The notes beneath the pieces were generated by a model, which did not search any database, was not told the origin of the DNA, and worked only from the letters and a program-made list of their open reading frames with translations. A stretch of DNA of 64,000 bases from Kitasatospora kifunensis. GTDB taxonomy: Bacteria; Actinomycetota; Actinomycetes; Streptomycetales; Streptomycetaceae. Both the position numbers and the translations under genes were made by a program. Below are positions 60,616 to 64,000 of the stretch, piece after piece. The DNA is taken from contig NZ_JACHJV010000001.1 of the NCBI RefSeq assembly GCF_014203855.1, positions 2,914,001 through 2,978,000 of the forward strand, read 5' to 3'. The number at the start of each line of letters is the position of its first letter. Position 1 is the stretch's first letter.

Positions 60616-60996
60616 TCAGGCAGCCTGACGGCGGCCAACCGCGACGAGGCGGACCTCGGCGCGGCGCTCCGCGTGGGCGTCGCTGTCGCTCTTGGCGAGC
60701 TCCAGCGCGCGCTCCGCGCGGTCCACATCGATCTCGTCCGCCAGCTCGGCGATCTCAGCCAGCAGCGAGAGCTTGTTGTTGTTGAAGGAGATGAAGCCAC
60801 CGTGCACGGCGGCGACGACGGTGCCGCCCTCGGCCGTGCGGATGGTGACCGGGCCGGACTCCAGCACGCTCAGCACCGGGGTGTGACCCGCCATGATGCC
60901 GGTGTCGCCGGAGGCCGTACGGGCGACAACCAGGGTGGCCGCACCGGACCAGACCTTGCGGTCGGCTGCGACCAGCTCGACGTGCAGCTCAGCCAA
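60616..60996 (-). CDS. atpC: ATP synthase epsilon subunit
   Basis: A 126-aa F1 subunit that couples rotor and catalytic head. It starts LAELHVELVAADRKVWSGAA and has TGIMAGHTPVLSVLESG and HGGFISFNNNKLSLLAEIAE, then a short helical end. The start is a TTG at 60996 with AGGAG 7 bases upstream. It is separated from atpD by 183 bases that hold a strong hairpin, so its level may be set apart from the other subunits. Confidence 0.95.
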   Translation of the reverse strand: MAELHVELVAADRKVWSGAATLVVARTASGDTGIMAGHTPVLSVLESGPVTIRTAEGGTVVAAVHGGFISFNNNKLSLLAEIAELADEIDVDRAERALELAKSDSDAHAERRAEVRLVAVGRRQAA

Positions 60997-61118
60997 CGTG
61001 GGCTCCTAGGCTCTTGCAACGCCCGATTACTCGGGAGTTTCGGTAAGAATAACGGGCTCGCGCCCCTGGCATGAAACGTGGAGCGCGGAGATGACCGGAA
61101 TCACAGCCGACGTGCCGC

Positions 61119-61153
61119 GAGGGGTGGTCCCCGGGATGCGGGGACCACCCCTC
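61119..61153 (-). terminator. Hairpin between atpD and atpC
   Basis: A perfect 15-bp stem (61119-61133 with 61139-61153) and a 5-base loop, 27 bases after the atpD stop. There is no T run. It may be a partial terminator or an mRNA-end stabiliser that lowers epsilon relative to beta. A smaller hairpin, CCCGA-TTAC-TCGGG (61022-61035), lies nearer atpC. Confidence 0.7.
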
Positions 61154-61179
61154 ATGGTCACGTTCTGCCGTGCGGCCGA

Positions 61180-63551
<2,372 letters not shown>

Positions 63552-63583
63552 GGGTCGTTACGTCCTTTCCCTCGCTACCGGAC

Positions 63584-64000
63584 TCAGGCCTGCTCGCCGA
63601 GCAGCTTGCCGTCGGCGGTGGTGAAGCCCAGCTTGAAGGTCTTGATCGCCTCGGTCAGCGCGTCGACCGTGCCGTCCTCCAGCTGACCGGTCTCGACGAT
63701 GCCGCTGAGCAGCGTCTTGTGCTCGATCCGCAGGAAGTCGAGGAACTCGCGCTCGAAGCGGCGGATGTCGGCGACCGGGACGTCGTCCAGCTGGCCGGTG
63801 GTGCCGGCCCAGATCGAGGCGACCTGCTCCTCGACCGGGAACGGCTGGTACTGGCCCTGCTTGAGCAGCTCGACCATGCGGGCACCGCGCTCCAGCTGCG
63901 CCTTGGAGGCCGCGTCCAGGTCGGAACCGAAGGCGGCGAACGCCTCCAGCTCGCGGTACTGGGCCAGGTCCAGGCGCAGACGGCCGGCGACCTTGCGCAT
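63584..64000 (-). CDS. atpA: ATP synthase alpha subunit, C-terminal part (partial)
   Basis: The last 138 residues of the F1 alpha subunit; the gene continues beyond the window. Visible are [39 protein letters not shown] and [20 protein letters not shown], typical of the C-terminal helical domain. The first codon in the window is an internal Met, not the start. It precedes atpG by 32 bases. Confidence 0.96.
   Translation of the reverse strand: MRKVAGRLRLDLAQYRELEAFAAFGSDLDAASKAQLERGARMVELLKQGQYQPFPVEEQVASIWAGTTGQLDDVPVADIRRFEREFLDFLRIEHKTLLSGIVETGQLEDGTVDALTEAIKTFKLGFTTADGKLLGEQA

Overview
This window is chromosomal DNA of very high GC content from a streptomycete (Streptomyces, Kitasatospora or Streptacidiphilus). 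The signs are pervasive GTG and TTG starts, GTGA/ATGA start-stop overlaps, the GlgE glycogen gene set, the scy-filP polar-growth pair, the NucS mismatch endonuclease and the SCO5389-like protein. From memory, the order from glgP down to the ATP synthase genes follows the Streptomyces coelicolor core chromosome; this was not checked by alignment. There is no rRNA, tRNA or CRISPR array, and no recognisable transposase gene.

Layout. 1-2356: a heterodimeric ABC exporter, its first subunit cut by the window edge. 2357-8640: an accessory block. It holds a three-gene minus-strand operon (WXG-like small protein, 759-aa DUF6571-like protein, four-cysteine membrane-anchored protein), a truncated second copy of that operon reduced to one fused gene, and between them an XRE/DUF5753 regulator with three small start-stop-overlapping ORFs. 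8703-20241: alpha-glucan metabolism (glgP on the minus strand; glgE, treS, maltokinase and glgB on the plus strand). 20401-26646: a membrane-anchored esterase, then pta-ackA and pyk. 26729-29548: a minus-strand operon of two secreted proteins and one membrane protein (DUF6230/DUF6114 group). 30184-40008: a CnoX-like thioredoxin, TetR, icmA, two DUF3817 proteins flanking a MarR regulator, a DUF2127 protein, a second MarR, meaB, a thiolase and methylmalonyl-CoA epimerase. 40395-46186: scy and filP. 46268-50870: hydrolase, ABC-2 exporter, small zinc-binding protein and luciferase-like oxidoreductase. 51137-60449: SCO5389-like protein, nucS, a membrane-tethered NTPase-like protein, a STAS protein, 3-hydroxybutyryl-CoA dehydrogenase, a NarL-type two-component system, cobalamin adenosyltransferase and DUF2550. 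60616-64000: the 3' half of the atp operon (atpA partial, atpG, atpD, atpC).

How it works together. GlgE, TreS and maltokinase convert trehalose to maltose, to maltose-1-phosphate and then to alpha-glucan; GlgB branches it and GlgP degrades it. Pyruvate kinase and Pta-AckA link glycolysis to acetate. IcmA, MeaB, methylmalonyl-CoA epimerase, cobalamin adenosyltransferase, thiolase and hydroxybutyryl-CoA dehydrogenase are the parts of B12-dependent acyl-CoA metabolism that feeds polyketide precursors. Scy and FilP organise tip growth.

The part most worth following up is 2.3-8.6 kb: a secretion-like operon, its deleted and fused duplicate sharing the same leader, and a regulatory cassette between the two. 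Other points of interest are a 158-bp inverted-repeat element at 50871-51028, a P-loop with Arg in place of Lys on a protein with a long Ser/Thr/Pro-rich tail, and a strong hairpin between atpD and atpC.
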